In this document: one piece after another, positions 48,863 through 59,936 of the stretch | Position numbering within the stretch: position 1 is the first letter of the stretch | Layout of the letters: each line of letters starts with the position of its first letter | Assembly (NCBI GenBank): GCA_900073065.1 | Contig: FJOG01000004.1 | Location: 920,985-984,984, forward strand | Reading direction: 5' to 3' | From: Phialocephala subalpina | Taxonomy: Eukaryota > Ascomycota > Leotiomycetes > Helotiales > Mollisiaceae | Length of the DNA stretch: 64,000 bases | Made by a program: the position numbers and the translations under genes | The notes under the pieces: generated by a model | Seen by the model: the letters and a program-made list of their open reading frames with translations, nothing else | Databases searched by the model: none | Told to the model about the DNA's origin: nothing

Positions 48863-49085
48863 CTCTGATGAATGGACCATGTTTGATGCTGAAGATGTGC
48901 TTCATTCGATGCTGAGGTGGTGCTCTCTCTGATGTTGACGTGATGCTGTTAGATCTTGACCATGTTCTCTGTTCGATGCTGACGGGTCTTGTCTTCGATG
49001 TTGACGCCATACATGTTGTTTTTGATGCTGACTCGCTCTTATGTCCGTCTGAAGTCGAGAGGCTGCTGTCTTCGATGATGACGCG
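48863..49085. repeat. degenerate minisatellite, period about 23 bases
   Basis: The word GATG followed by YTGA recurs at 48866, 48885, 48908, 48931, 48975, 48997, 49024 and 49074, with decayed copies at about 48952 and 49051. Spacing is 19-27 bases, mostly 21-23. The consensus of one unit begins TTCGATGYTGAC. Chance frames run through it on the minus strand but have no recognisable protein. Confidence 0.75.
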
Positions 49086-50123
49086 GTGAGAGATAGGGGC
49101 TTAAGCGGATTTCAGGGGCGGATTGAACTCGATATAATTGTATCGCGGGCGAATCTCCACCTGAGCGAGACGCTATAATAAGCGAATTGGGCATTGTATC
49201 AGGTCGTTATCTCGATGTATCATTCGCGCAGGGCGAATCCTTAGGTACTTGAGCAAATTTGGAGGCAGATAGGTTGATATCGTGATGTTGAGACCGGCGC
49301 ACGCAAATGCAAGGGGAACTTGTGGTTTGCGCGCGTGCAAAGACAGCTTGCGCGAAACAGGATTGTGTGTTGTCGAAGGGTTGCGAGGGGGCGCAAACGG
49401 GTATGTCGTGGATGTGTATGAAAATTTGGAAACTGAAGATGCGCCGAGTGATCGTCGCAACAAGGGGCGACAGTTGCGGATTGCAAGGTGTTGAAAGGGT
49501 AAGTCCTGGCCGGTATGATAATGACGGATATATTCCTGATAAGTGTTGCCTTCAAAAGTATGTTCGACGTGTTAGGGATGAAGAGGTTTTCCGCGGTGAT
49601 GACCAGAGGTGGTTCTAGCGTCGAGAGGAGGCCCAAGAGCTTGGAAACTTTTCAGGTCGATAATGCCAGATAGTCCTTTGGCTGCTTTGGCGGATATGAT
49701 CATGGATAGTGGGGTTAAAATGAGAGGATTCCTTGTGTGAAAAAGCGGTTGCCACGGTTTGCGGATTGAAAGGGGGTCTGGAGGTTGAGAACCTCAAGGA
49801 CATTAAATTCCGGCTCACGTAGGGATGCATCTGAAAGCAAGACAGACGTTAGCACTTTCAAGTTGAACAAAGGGCAACGGCTACCGAATGACTGCAGACA
49901 CCTGCATAACAGCTTGCCTTCCCCTTGGCAACAACCAGAACATTTGAGTACGAAATAGACGATAATCACGATCTTCCTTCTTGGGTTCAGCTTTTCAAGG
50001 TATGTACAGCCAGAGCCAGTTCATTTCTACAGGTAGTATACATTACTTTTATACAGGTTCATCGGCTCCGCTCCAATAATCGGCTCCATTTATCATTCCC
50101 AATCATCAGCTCTAATCATCATC

Positions 50124-53100
50124 TCACTCGTCCGGAATAAAATCTCGTCCCTCTTCCTCGAATTTCAAGAGAGGGGAGCAATCCTCCGAAACCTCCACAT
50201 CTCGTCGTAGCTCTTCGGATCGGTCAGAGAGAAACAACTGAGAGAGATCGAGATCAAGGTCCTCATTTCTGTAGTGACGCTTTCGGTTAAGTGTTCCTCC
50301 TAGAACGATCTCCTCCAACGTCTGCTCTTGCTCTTTGGAGACCCACAAGCTGCAGCCGTCCCATTGGGGAATCAACTTGGCACCCGGATTGATGGGATTC
50401 GCCGCGTCCTCGCCTATGTGCAGTTCAAGACAATACATCCCCAGTTCGTCATAATTCGGACCTTGACCAATCTTCTTCGTGTGCGGAAAGCCAGGAATAG
50501 GGTACTCTCTGAGAAGGCCGTTGTTGAGGTAGTAGCGACAGATTTCATGAGCATCAGAGCTGTTGGATAGTGTAACGGGTATGCCAGGCACAGTCTGGGG
50601 AGCAGAATGTGGTGGCTCCGCGTGAGGTATGATAGACTTTTTTTGAGATAACATAGCAGCAAAAGCCTTCGCGTTGGCGAGAGTAATAGCTTTCTCTTTC
50701 GCAAGATCAATCGCCTTCTGTTCTTCGGTTTTGTCCTCGTTGATTTCACATTTGTTAGAACCGTTGTTGCTGCGTTCGCCAAGGATAGATATATGGGTGT
50801 CCGGCTTGTATTCTTCGAGGTCATCGTCGTCTGATGCTCGGATGAGGTGCAAATGGCCTGTAGCGTCGCCTAGCACTAATTGTGTATGATCCCAAGAAAA
50901 CACTCCACAGGCAATTCCGCCTTGCGCCTCTAGAATGTTGCGTACAAAGACGTGGCCTGTTGGTCTAGTAACATCCCACACCTTGACAACGCCGTCTGAG
51001 GAGCCGGTATAGAGCCTATTGATCGATTGCCCCCAGGCAGCAAATTTCACGCCAGAGTCGGCTTCCTCTAGTGGAAGATTAGGGTCTGGATTGTCGATCG
51101 ATTCTGAACCAATTGATAAGTAACTGTGACAAGGAATAGAATCAATTGGACTCAAGCTTACCACCGTGTGGAAGAACGTGGATCGGCTCATCTCCTTGCA
51201 TAGTGGCCCAAACGTAAGTGTTGCCATCTGTACAGCTCGCTGTAATGTAGCCACCAATCTCGATCGTCGGCGCCGGCCTATACTATGTTAGCTTCGAAGA
51301 TCATAAGGTATGAACCGACTCACATCATTGTTAGCTCGTTTATATCTGCCGCGGGGCAATCTAAGGTCTTTGTGCATTTGAAGCACTCAGCGTCCTCGAC
51401 ACCACTGAGTTCGAATAAACGAACTTGAGTTCTGACGCACTTCGAATCGCCTATGACTGGTGCGGTAGCAACTAAGAAGGCTGGTTGGCTTGGATGCCAA
51501 ACAACCTCGAAGACGTTCTTGCTAACGACTCCATTGATTGGCACTTGTAAGCCTGTGTCGGCGTTCCAGCAGCAGAGCTCGCCGGTATTACGCTTGGCTT
51601 CAGGTATCTCGTCGTTGTGAACGGTAGTGGTCCGAGGTGAGTAACCAACAAGTAGCAATTTCGATACCTGCTTGGCTCTACCCCATTGCATAGTCGCAGG
51701 GTGGTAAGCCCACTTTTCGGACATCCTGGAGTCTCCAGGTCTATCAGAAGTCCTACTTGCGTTGTAGCTATCATGCGCAGAGAGAGATATACCCGATTCG
51801 TCGAAGTTGTAGACTCGGACTGCATTGTTGGGAGCTTCACAAGCAGTAGCAACTAGTTCGTGATGCTGGGAGGTCACCACAAAATTAACGATAGCGTCAT
51901 GCTCCCACGTGCCCTTCAACTCCATGGATGAACCATCCGGTGAAACTTTCCAGACCTTAACTGACTTGTCGTAACTTGCAGTGAAGGAATAACCGGTGAA
52001 CTCGCAGAAGGCGCTGGATACTACCGATGCATATCTCCACGGATCCTGTGTTGTTCGCATGGACGCTAAAGAATTGTCTCTGCTTTCCTGCGGCGTGACA
52101 ATTGGACGAACAGTTCGGTGTCCATCCACCATTCTGACCACCTTATTCTCCGTCGAGCCAACCACCAGATTACCATATCGATTGTACTGCATGTTATGAC
52201 AGTCATAGTGGGTAAGAGCTCCGGAAATAAAAGTACTCGGGCTTGTCCAAGTGATGGTAACGGCATCGCCAGACTGACTTGACCATTGACACTGGCGTGA
52301 CATCGAGTCTTCGAGAGCATTGGTAGCCAGTACTTTGTACGAAGTTTGCCCAGCCCACATTTGAAAAGGTACTAATCCGTGCAACTCGCGTTGTCTCAGC
52401 ATCGATCCCAACTTTGCTTGGCATGCTACATCAATTTGTCGAGAAATCAACTGCTGCTGTGCCTGAGTTGAGAGCTTAGCCCGCACTTCGATAACTGGGT
52501 CAGGGATTGCCGCTCCAACTTTCTTGGCCTTGACAACCTGAGAAGTCTTAGTGGGTTGAGTGCTAGAACCTCCAAGACCCATTTGCGCGCGTTTTCTCCT
52601 GGTTCGGGTCTTCTTAAAATCGTAGTAGTTTCCCTTAGCTGCACCTCGGGTAGCTGTGCTATGATTCCTTGCGGCTTCGTCTTGCTCATGACTTTGATCA
52701 GCATCGGCATCTTCTGACAGATTATGGCTGGCTGCTCTGTCATTACTGAATGATGTCGCTGGGGACGACTCATCTCGAATTCGCGTGTCTAGCAGCGCTC
52801 CTTGGTGTGTTTCAAATTGGGTTGAGTTCTCAAATAGCTCCTCGGATTCTGGAGACTCTGCATCAGTTGGAGATGCATAATTTGATTCCGTAGCGTTTGG
52901 TTGGACGTTTGGCATGAAAAAATCTTCTGCTTCAACCGTATTGGAGAAGTGTGAGTGTATGCGGTGCTTAGCAGCGTTGTCGATACCTGTATGGAGTCTC
53001 TTGGCGAGTTCGTGCTCGTACGCCGGGGACAGCATACCGCCATTTTCCGACATGTTTTGCCGGAAGCTGTCCTCGTTCATCAACTTCTTAGCAACCTTAT

Positions 53101-54287
53101 TAGGCGTTAGTCTGCTGTATTTAGCGATCGAATCAAGAAATCTCGCCTCTAGCCCAATCTCATCTCTATCCTCCTTTGACAAGCTGTCACGATAGCTTTT
53201 CAAACTCTTCTTCACATGAGGAATCACTTGCTTATCCAACATATCTCTGACGACGATATTCGGATTGTCTGGACTCCGCTGCTTGATTGCTCCGTCCGCG
53301 GATGGGTTTGACAGGCCGAAACTTGCGCTTCTGCTTTCACCCGTAATGACAGTTGAAGGATAAGGTAATGCAGGTGTTGAAGAGTTCTTTGTGGGTTTGT
53401 TTTGGGGGGTAGCCGAAGGCGAGTTGAAGTGAGTTCGACGTCGAGTCTCATCAGCATCAAGTCTTGGTCGCTTCATTTGAGATGGCTCTGATGAAACTCG
53501 AGAGTAGGTAATATCGCTTCGCTCTTTATCTCTAGGAGCAGCTGAAGCACCCTGTTGTGTCAGACCACCACCAGCACGCCTTGATAGAGCTGTCGACAAT
53601 AGTGCCTTCTGAGAAAGACCTATTGGTAAGTTCTCATTTGGGCTATAGCCGTTGGAGAAACCTTGAGCTGTAGACTGATAGTATCCCCGGTGACCGTTTT
53701 GAGAGAATATCGGACTTGGTACGCTTCCATCATACATCAGTGGTACTTGGTCTCTATTGCTGCTAATCCGATCTCCTCGCACAATGGAATCTTGTGGCAG
53801 AATTGGAGCATGATGCTTCCTATCCTTCATCTTCGAAATGTTTACAACTTTCGCTCTTTGTCTTGATCTGGTATTCGTAAAGCCAAACTTTCTCTCATGC
53901 TTGTTTCTGTCTTTTGCGAATAAGTTGACGTCCGACTCATATACAGCACCAGGAATTGCTGAAGAGACCGTCCTATTCGAACTGATTCCTCCTTTATGGG
54001 CAGATATCTTGTTGCTGTTGGAGGTTCTAAACTCGTCTGGATCGGGTAGGCCATGATTCGAGGTCATATTATAGCCGCCACTGCTGAGAATGTCGCTGCC
54101 ACCACCCAGATTATTCGACCGCTGCTTCGTAACCTGCATTCGATTGCTGTCATCTTCATCATCGCTGCTGAGCTCTATCACCACAGGCGCCTTGGAACTG
54201 CAATATATTAGTAAAGTACAGTATTTGCCAGTGAGGCGCGTCGCGTCTTAAGGATACTTACGGACGCGCATGCGCGGACCCCGCCAT
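50124..54287 (-). CDS. Large WD40-repeat protein with N-terminal SIM-like motif
   Basis: The 1331-residue protein has exons 54287-54262, 54197-51324, 51277-51162 and 51103-50124. A tiny first exon supplies the ATG (MAGSAHARP), followed by APVVIELSSDDEDD, a textbook SUMO-interaction motif (hydrophobic core beside Ser and acids). About 600 residues of low-complexity, basic, Ser-rich sequence follow, with one helical conserved-looking segment (VIPHVKKSLKSYRDSLSKED). The C-terminal half has WD40 repeats: FTASYDKSVKVWKVS, LYTGSSDGVVKVWDVTRPT, QLVLGDATGHLHLI. After the propeller comes a block ICRYYLNNGLLREYPIPGFP and an acidic end. It looks nuclear and chromatin-related, but I cannot name the family. 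A comparison with the Raf1/DIM-9 heterochromatin WD40 proteins is worth making. Confidence 0.82.
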
Positions 54288-55018
54288 GACTTAAATTTGT
54301 GACTTTAAGCTCTTAAGCACCAAGTGAGGTATGTCGCATGATTAATTGAAAATCAAGCACTTTTTTGCAGAGAGTTGTGAAAATTAAGTGAAGGGTGGAC
54401 AAAAACCTCGTCGTTGTATATGTTTCTAAAATGGCGAAGATCGGGCTACGATTTAGATTTAGACACGCTAGGGTGCTGAACGAGGCTGACCAATTAGAGT
54501 GAAGTTTGGCGTTAAGGCTACAATCCATTGTCGAACCATGGCAACTGGAATTGCAAATTAGTAATACTTTAAAGAGTGAATTTTCTTTGGAAGATCAAAG
54601 TTTAATAAAAGAATTTGCATCAATGAAATTATATATTTTTTATTTTAGAAGAATTGAAAAAGATAAAGTATTTAGTACTCTAAGAGTTAAAGTAACTTGG
54701 ATTAGTATAGGAGCTAAATTCAATATTTAGAGAAAGTAGCTTTGAGCGCTGGCAACTTTCTCTTTGCGAGGCTAGAAAGTTTACTGGAATTATTACTTCA
54801 GGTATATAATGTATTCCAGGCCAAAGGATAGAGTGGTCGTATTTTAAAGCTAGTTGGCAACTCGTCGTGGTCGTAAACTTCCCGAAAAATCTTACGACGA
54901 CATTTTAAAGGTCGTTACCGAGTATACAAGCCTTGCTAAACTATAATATATGTCCCAGAGGCAATTATATATCCCTTCTCTAGACTTGATGCCATGCATG
55001 CAGCCTTTTTATACGCCT
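54288..55018. other. AT-rich spacer
   Basis: From about 54540 to 54730 the sequence becomes strikingly A/T-rich, unlike its surroundings. A 74-codon frame (54506-54730) runs through it but is unrecognised. It may be a mutated transposon relic or a nuclear insert of organelle DNA. The rest holds the 5' flank of the WD40 gene and the 3' flank of the ABM gene. Confidence 0.5.
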
Positions 55019-55567
55019 TCAGACTGGTACCTCGACGTCCTTGCTGGTGTCCAGTTCTTCGTGTCTGCGGAGGTCCATCTTCTTGTCGAGCAGGGGTACA
55101 ACATAGGGATCGAAGGTCTTCCAGTATGGGTTATCAAGGTGATACTTCTGGCTCTGCAAGACGGTCATCCGTTAGCTTCTGTACAACCAATAGCCATAGC
55201 AAAAGGACTTACGCTTTCGTTCTCGAATCGCTCTACAATTGAGAATGCCCTAGGGTCATGGACATCTTGCATAACCAGCCCTATCCAGCAGGAGATCAAA
55301 GTCAGTAAAACTTTCGGACATTTGAGGATAGCTCGTTGTCCAAGGCGAGGTGGGACATTGAGGCGTTTTGATGCAATTGTTGCGCCGCAGACTTCAGCAG
55401 AGCAAGCAGGGGCGGGGTAGAGTTTCTTCGAGAGGGTGAAAATTACAATCGATAGTCTCCTTGTCCTTGCGGTAGATTCGTGCTGCCTCGATGAGCTTGG
55501 CCTTAATGCGCTCAATGGAGTCGGGCTTGTCGTTTGCGTATAGGTGAACCGTAAGTGTGTAAACCAT
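55019..55567 (-). CDS. ABM-domain (dimeric alpha+beta barrel) monooxygenase-like protein
   Basis: The 107-residue protein has exons 55567-55447, 55280-55213 and 55153-55019. The sequence runs MVYTLTVHLYANDKPDSI, then after the first splice LVMQDVHDPRAFSIVERFE, and after the second SQKYHLDNPYWKTFDPYVVP. This order (strand, helix, strand with a FSIVERF core, then a helix carrying K-H-x-x-NP-W-K) is that of the antibiotic biosynthesis monooxygenase fold (Pfam PF03992), small dimeric enzymes that may oxidise aromatic compounds or break down haem without cofactors. The substrate is unknown. The ending DTSKDVEVPV is polar. Introns split the domain in phases 1 and 0. The start codon is 350 bases from that of the divergent DCAF4-like gene. 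Confidence 0.85.
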
Positions 55568-55917
55568 TTTGAAGAGTGATATTCTGTTTCGATTGCAATG
55601 GGCAAACAAAGCAGTTGAAGAGAAGGAAGTGCTGCGGGGCTTTGAAGGTTTCTACGAGTAATGGACCGAGAAAGGAGGGGTTCTTAGTTTCCTCGTGGGA
55701 CTAGCAAGCCGCACCGTGAGATTAGCGAGTCGTCAACTCCTTCCTCGACCTTTGAGCTTTTGCATCCTAGTGATCCACTCAACTTCAACATTTCTTGTCA
55801 TCGAAACACATTTATTGTACACTTTTTCTAGAAGTATCATGCCCATTCCATCCCGAGTATCCGAAAATTCTATCAATAGGAGCAGACGAAAAAGGTGACG
55901 AAAGTCAAAAGCTGCAC
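55568..55917. promoter_or_regulatory. divergent promoter between ABM and DCAF4-like genes
   Basis: 350 bases between two oppositely directed start codons. An ATG at about 55840 opens only a 19-codon frame (MPIPSRVSENS) and could be an upstream ORF in the DCAF4-like leader. Confidence 0.4.
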
Positions 55918-57760
55918 ATGGATCGTCCAATTCGGGAAATACCAGGATTTTACTACGGTCTGTGTACAGAACCGCAACTTCGCCTTTATGAGAGCTGACG
56001 CAATTACAGACAAAGACAAGAAGAAGTACTTTAAAATCCAAGGGAGCACCGAGCCAGCGAGGTCAGCCTATTCCGCCGAGAGTGTCAAGAGGCGCCAAGT
56101 GCGTGACCTTCACGAGGAACAAGAAGCCAAGAAAGCCGAGAGGATGGCAGACGGAGTCAAAAGGCTCACCATTCAGGAACGAGACCTCTCTGGGTTTCTC
56201 ATGAAACGAGAATTCGGTTATCGCCCTACTTTAGACACGCCACGCAGTATACTCGCGGACAGCTTCCTTCAGAGAAAAGGGTATTACAAGCCACACCCCT
56301 TCCGGAGCACTGCTTCTCACAATGCCGGGCTCTTCTTTAATGTTCGTCCTCGCCCAGCAAGCGAAAAACTTTCCGTTGAAATCCATTGTGGTAAAGTCAA
56401 AATTCATCATACTTTTACTTTTACTTCTCCTTCGATCCGCCATACATATCTCTTGCTTCCGCGCGTTTCTGTTCTGTCAAGATCCTCCATGTATTGCTGT
56501 AGATGAGCAAGACAAGAGAATTTCTTCTAACAATGCACGGTGTAATCAGCGCATTTGAACAATGTATCCAGCTCTTTTGTAGAAATTGACGAATGGGGGA
56601 GCAAAGAGTCCGGACCGTCTGTGGATCATACGTTCAACGGTGCTGGGCAAACAACCTCCATCAGCTGTAATGGCCGGTTTCATGCATCCACTTGGTACTC
56701 AGGTTCAACAAACAGCGGTATTGGAGTATGGCGCGGCCCGTCCTCAGGTGAGTTGAGATGGTGTGGATGCTTATGTCACCATATTTATGCGGTGGGTGTT
56801 CGTGAATCTTGCTAATGGCAAAACGTAGGTTATGCCGCAATGGTTTCTGGGCCTGGAACAGATAGAGGCCGTGATGTTGATGTCTTATCCTCTACAGCTG
56901 CTCCAGAAACATCACCTTTCCTTTTCGCCTTCGGCACAAGCAGTGGAATTCTCACTTATGACAAGGACGGACGTATGGGCTGGGTAAAAGACACATACTA
57001 CCCGGCTCTGCATTATCCAAAAGACGTCTTTGCTCTGGAATTCCTATCGCTGGGAGAGTCAAATCAAAATCCATCCATTCTGCTCTGTGGCGGCCGTCCT
57101 GGTGAGATCAATCGCATTGATCTCCGGGCTCCAGTATTTGCGAACGAGACTTTGATCTTTCATCCTAGCAGTATCACACATATCAAACAAGTGGATAAGC
57201 ACCGTATCATCGTTCCCGGCCTGGAGAGCAGCATGTGCCAGTACGATTTGCGGTTCCTGAAAGAATTTCAAGACACCCGTCTCAAGATTCTGCGCACGAC
57301 TACTCACCCTTACCTCCAATATCCCGAGTACAAGAACAAGGCTACCATTCTCGCTGGATTCGACATCGACACGGAAAGCGGTCTCGTTGCTGCGGCACAG
57401 GAGGGGGATGACTATTCCCCCGCTATACAAATATTCTCGCTACACAGCGGACATGTGCTAGCTTCTCGTCGACTCGGCCGTGGGTCACACTACTTACCTC
57501 CATTTACACCGAATTGCCTGAGGTTCGTGAGGGATGTGCCGGGAACGATGAAGAGTCTTTACGTTGCGACCCAACGCGGCGCCATCACTCGTCACGCATT
57601 CCGAGATGGAGAGATAGAGTTCAAGGGTCATAATGGAAAACGAGACGAAATGCTAGATTATAACACTGGTGAGCCTAGAGATCCTGGTGACGACTATTCA
57701 GAGGCGCTTCGAGATGTGGAGACACGGGTACTCCCTAGGAGCTACGGTAGCAGGGGCTGA
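55918..57760 (+). CDS. DCAF4-like WD40 protein (Cul4-DDB1 substrate receptor type)
   Basis: The 505-residue protein has exons 55918-55957, 56010-56390, 56583-56747 and 56829-57760. The N-terminus REIPGFYYDKDKKKYFKIQ, formed across the first intron, matches the hallmark of DCAF4/WDR21 proteins (PGFYFDPEKKRYFRL-like). A charged helix follows (DLHEEQEAKKAERMADGVKR), then a beta-propeller with ILLCGGRPGEINRIDLR, which resembles the propeller of human DCAF4. SSMCQYDLRFLKEF aligns with the WDxR box used to bind DDB1, with Tyr in place of Trp. Such proteins bring targets to Cul4 ubiquitin ligases. The targets here are unknown. The first intron uses GTCTGT, and the second is long (192 bases) and chosen for frame continuity, so exons 2-3 are less certain than the rest. 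Confidence 0.8.
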
Positions 57761-58832
57761 TTGGGGAGGAATAAATTAGCACTGCAAACTTGAGTTTGCG
57801 ATAGTTCCTGCTTTTCACCTGCTCTTTAGGCCAGGAGTCATTCATCTTTGCACGGCGCGGTGTCTTGGCTTGAGAAGCATCACCACCATTCAGGAGGTGG
57901 AGAGGCGTTTACGGACAGAAGCTTGATTAGCATGAGAACGAGAGTGTAGGGCATAGATGGTTTATACATAGCGATTGGGAGTACTATATATTCTTGCTAC
58001 TCTTGAAGCACTTTACCTTCTCTCTGAGAGTCTCAATACAGTTTTCGGAAGATCCAGCTTTCCTACTGCAATTCGAGGTGAAGGTGTCAATGTTCAGGCG
58101 GCTTCTTGCAAGAGTTCATTTTACGTTATAAAAGTCAGCTACTGACAAGGCAAAACTCCCAAGTTTGCTCTGATCATGGCATCCGGTCAACTTCTGCTGC
58201 AGTCTGTTGGAAGTAGCTTCAGTGCTTGATCCTTGTTGACCACCTTCGTTTGCCCAGATGAATGTCGGCAACTATTGTTTAGCTTTGAAATCGAGTTGGT
58301 GATCGAGGTCGACTCGGACAATGAAAGTTCGGATCCTGTTGAATTGTCGAAGGGGGTCTTGAGACATTGCCCCGTTACCAAAGTCACGTCTCCTCAATCG
58401 ACATTCTGCACCATATTCGGCCATCTTGCCCGCCAAGTTAAGTGGGACAACGAGAACTCACAGACCAAGGGGAACAGGCTGTCTCTGGGTATTCCTTGCG
58501 TTTCCATTATTCGCTACATGTGGGTATACTACTGACATCGAAAATCATATACAGCTCATCACTATTCCACATCAAAGATGCAAAACCGGATGAATCCTCT
58601 CCTCTCCTGAAGCAGACTTCCCCCAAGCCGCTTGTATTACTTCCCCCTAGGAAGTATGCATATTCCCCTCAAACCTCAATACCTTCCACCCTTATGCCCT
58701 AATTCTTTCCCTTCCTTCCTAGCTAAAATGCACTGCAATTGTAATTTAAACAATATCGTCTATGGACGTATGATGCTCGTAATAAAATGACCTCCCAAAC
58801 TCCGATTCCCATGCTAGCGTCCGTTATTTTGG
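57761..58832. other. convergent intergenic region
   Basis: Presumed 3' UTRs of the DCAF4-like and Chs7-like genes. The frames at 58187-58535 overlap on both strands without known content. No other structure noticed. Confidence 0.45.
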
Positions 58833-59936
58833 TCATGAGTATGTATTATTGACAGGCATTGGCCAGTCATCTTCTGTGATGCTTGACCAGAATACCCAGA
58901 TCATGACAACGGAAAGTAGGGTGAAGAGGGTTTCGAAGAGTGCTCCATCGATTTTGCCACTTGTGCCGTGGCAGATGTGAACACTGACCACGTAGTTGAA
59001 TATTTGACCAATGGCGAAGAGTAACGCGGCGGATGCGAGGTAGATCATGGGCTTGCGCTCTCCCAGGACTCGAATGACCAATGCGGTTTCGAGGACGAAG
59101 AAGGCAAATAGGAAAACCAGAGGCGCAAGCTGGTAGAGCACGTAAAGTGCGATGTTCCTGTTGTTGCCCGACAAGCTGCTGTCGAATTTTCCGGTCCAAC
59201 TATAACCCGTATCGAGCGTAATGTACCCAGTTCCGATGAAGATTGCTACCGCAGAACCAACCATGAGACCGACCGAGATTGGTGTTCCATCATCGAGCAA
59301 TTGATATCCCACCACCGCATTGAGCAGTAAGATCCATAGAGTTGCAACAATAAAGCCCAGATGTATTCCCGTGAAAGCCTGCAGCTCGAATTAGTTTCCG
59401 TCCCATCTTCGACGCCGGAACCACCTACAATCCGGACTGTGTTGCTCAATGGAAACTTTCCGACGGTGAATATTTCGCAGATCTCGATTAGGATGTAGCC
59501 GACGAGGAAGACTTGCATTTCCCTGTGTAGCAACAGTCAGCGATTGTCCCTCTAATATTGACTCAACCTCGACCTACCTCCGTCCCACTGCTGCTTGCTT
59601 CTGTTCTGATCGCCATAGGAGGAACGCTGAGACGACAATCGCGATTCCACAGAGAAGTATGGACCCTACCCCTCGTTAGTATGCAGGTTCAGCATCGTTG
59701 ACCAAACTCCACGAACCCAAATTGCCCAAGTGTCTTCCATTACTGAGGGATATTCCTGTGAGCTGGCATCCTCCTGCTGCGTAATTCGTCGCATTCGAGT
59801 AGCTGAATCCAGGGAAGATCTGAAGAGGGACCAATTAGCACTGGATTCCGATCTCAAGCAGCATCCTTACGTTGCATATGGGCAAAGTTGAATCTAAACA
59901 GAAGTTCCTGAAGTTTCCGAACTGCGTAGAGCCCAT
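58833..59936 (-). CDS. Chs7-family membrane protein (chitin synthase export chaperone-like)
   Basis: The 298-residue protein has exons 59936-59871, 59819-59717, 59665-59578, 59522-59429 and 59378-58833, all in frame. It starts MGSTQFGNFRNFCLDSTLPI, matching the conserved start of fungal Chs7, then Asn/Cys-containing luminal sequence, and seven hydrophobic segments, including LLCGIAIVVSAFLLW, GYILIEICEIFTVG and FIVATLWILLLNAVVGYQL. The family phrases VGYQLLDDGTPISV and MIWVFWSSITEDDW are clear (Pfam PF12271). In yeast Chs7 sits in the ER and is needed for exit of chitin synthase Chs3. This protein is somewhat shorter and more divergent than the classic form, so it could be a paralogue with another client. 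The introns at the 5' end use GTTCGT and GTAGGT donors. Confidence 0.85.

Larger units (their letters stand above)
46057..50123. other. 4-kb intergenic region with simple repeats
   Basis: The 3' UTR of the Seb1-like gene probably occupies the first few hundred bases. No gene is supported in the rest. The frame at 49241-49636 (-) and its antisense 49307-49618 (+) overlap and match nothing known. Two repeats are listed separately. Confidence 0.45.

Noticed and set aside
49241..49636. 131-codon minus-strand frame and its plus-strand partner
   Set aside because: Both strands are open over the same span, neither is recognisable, and composition is that of non-coding DNA.
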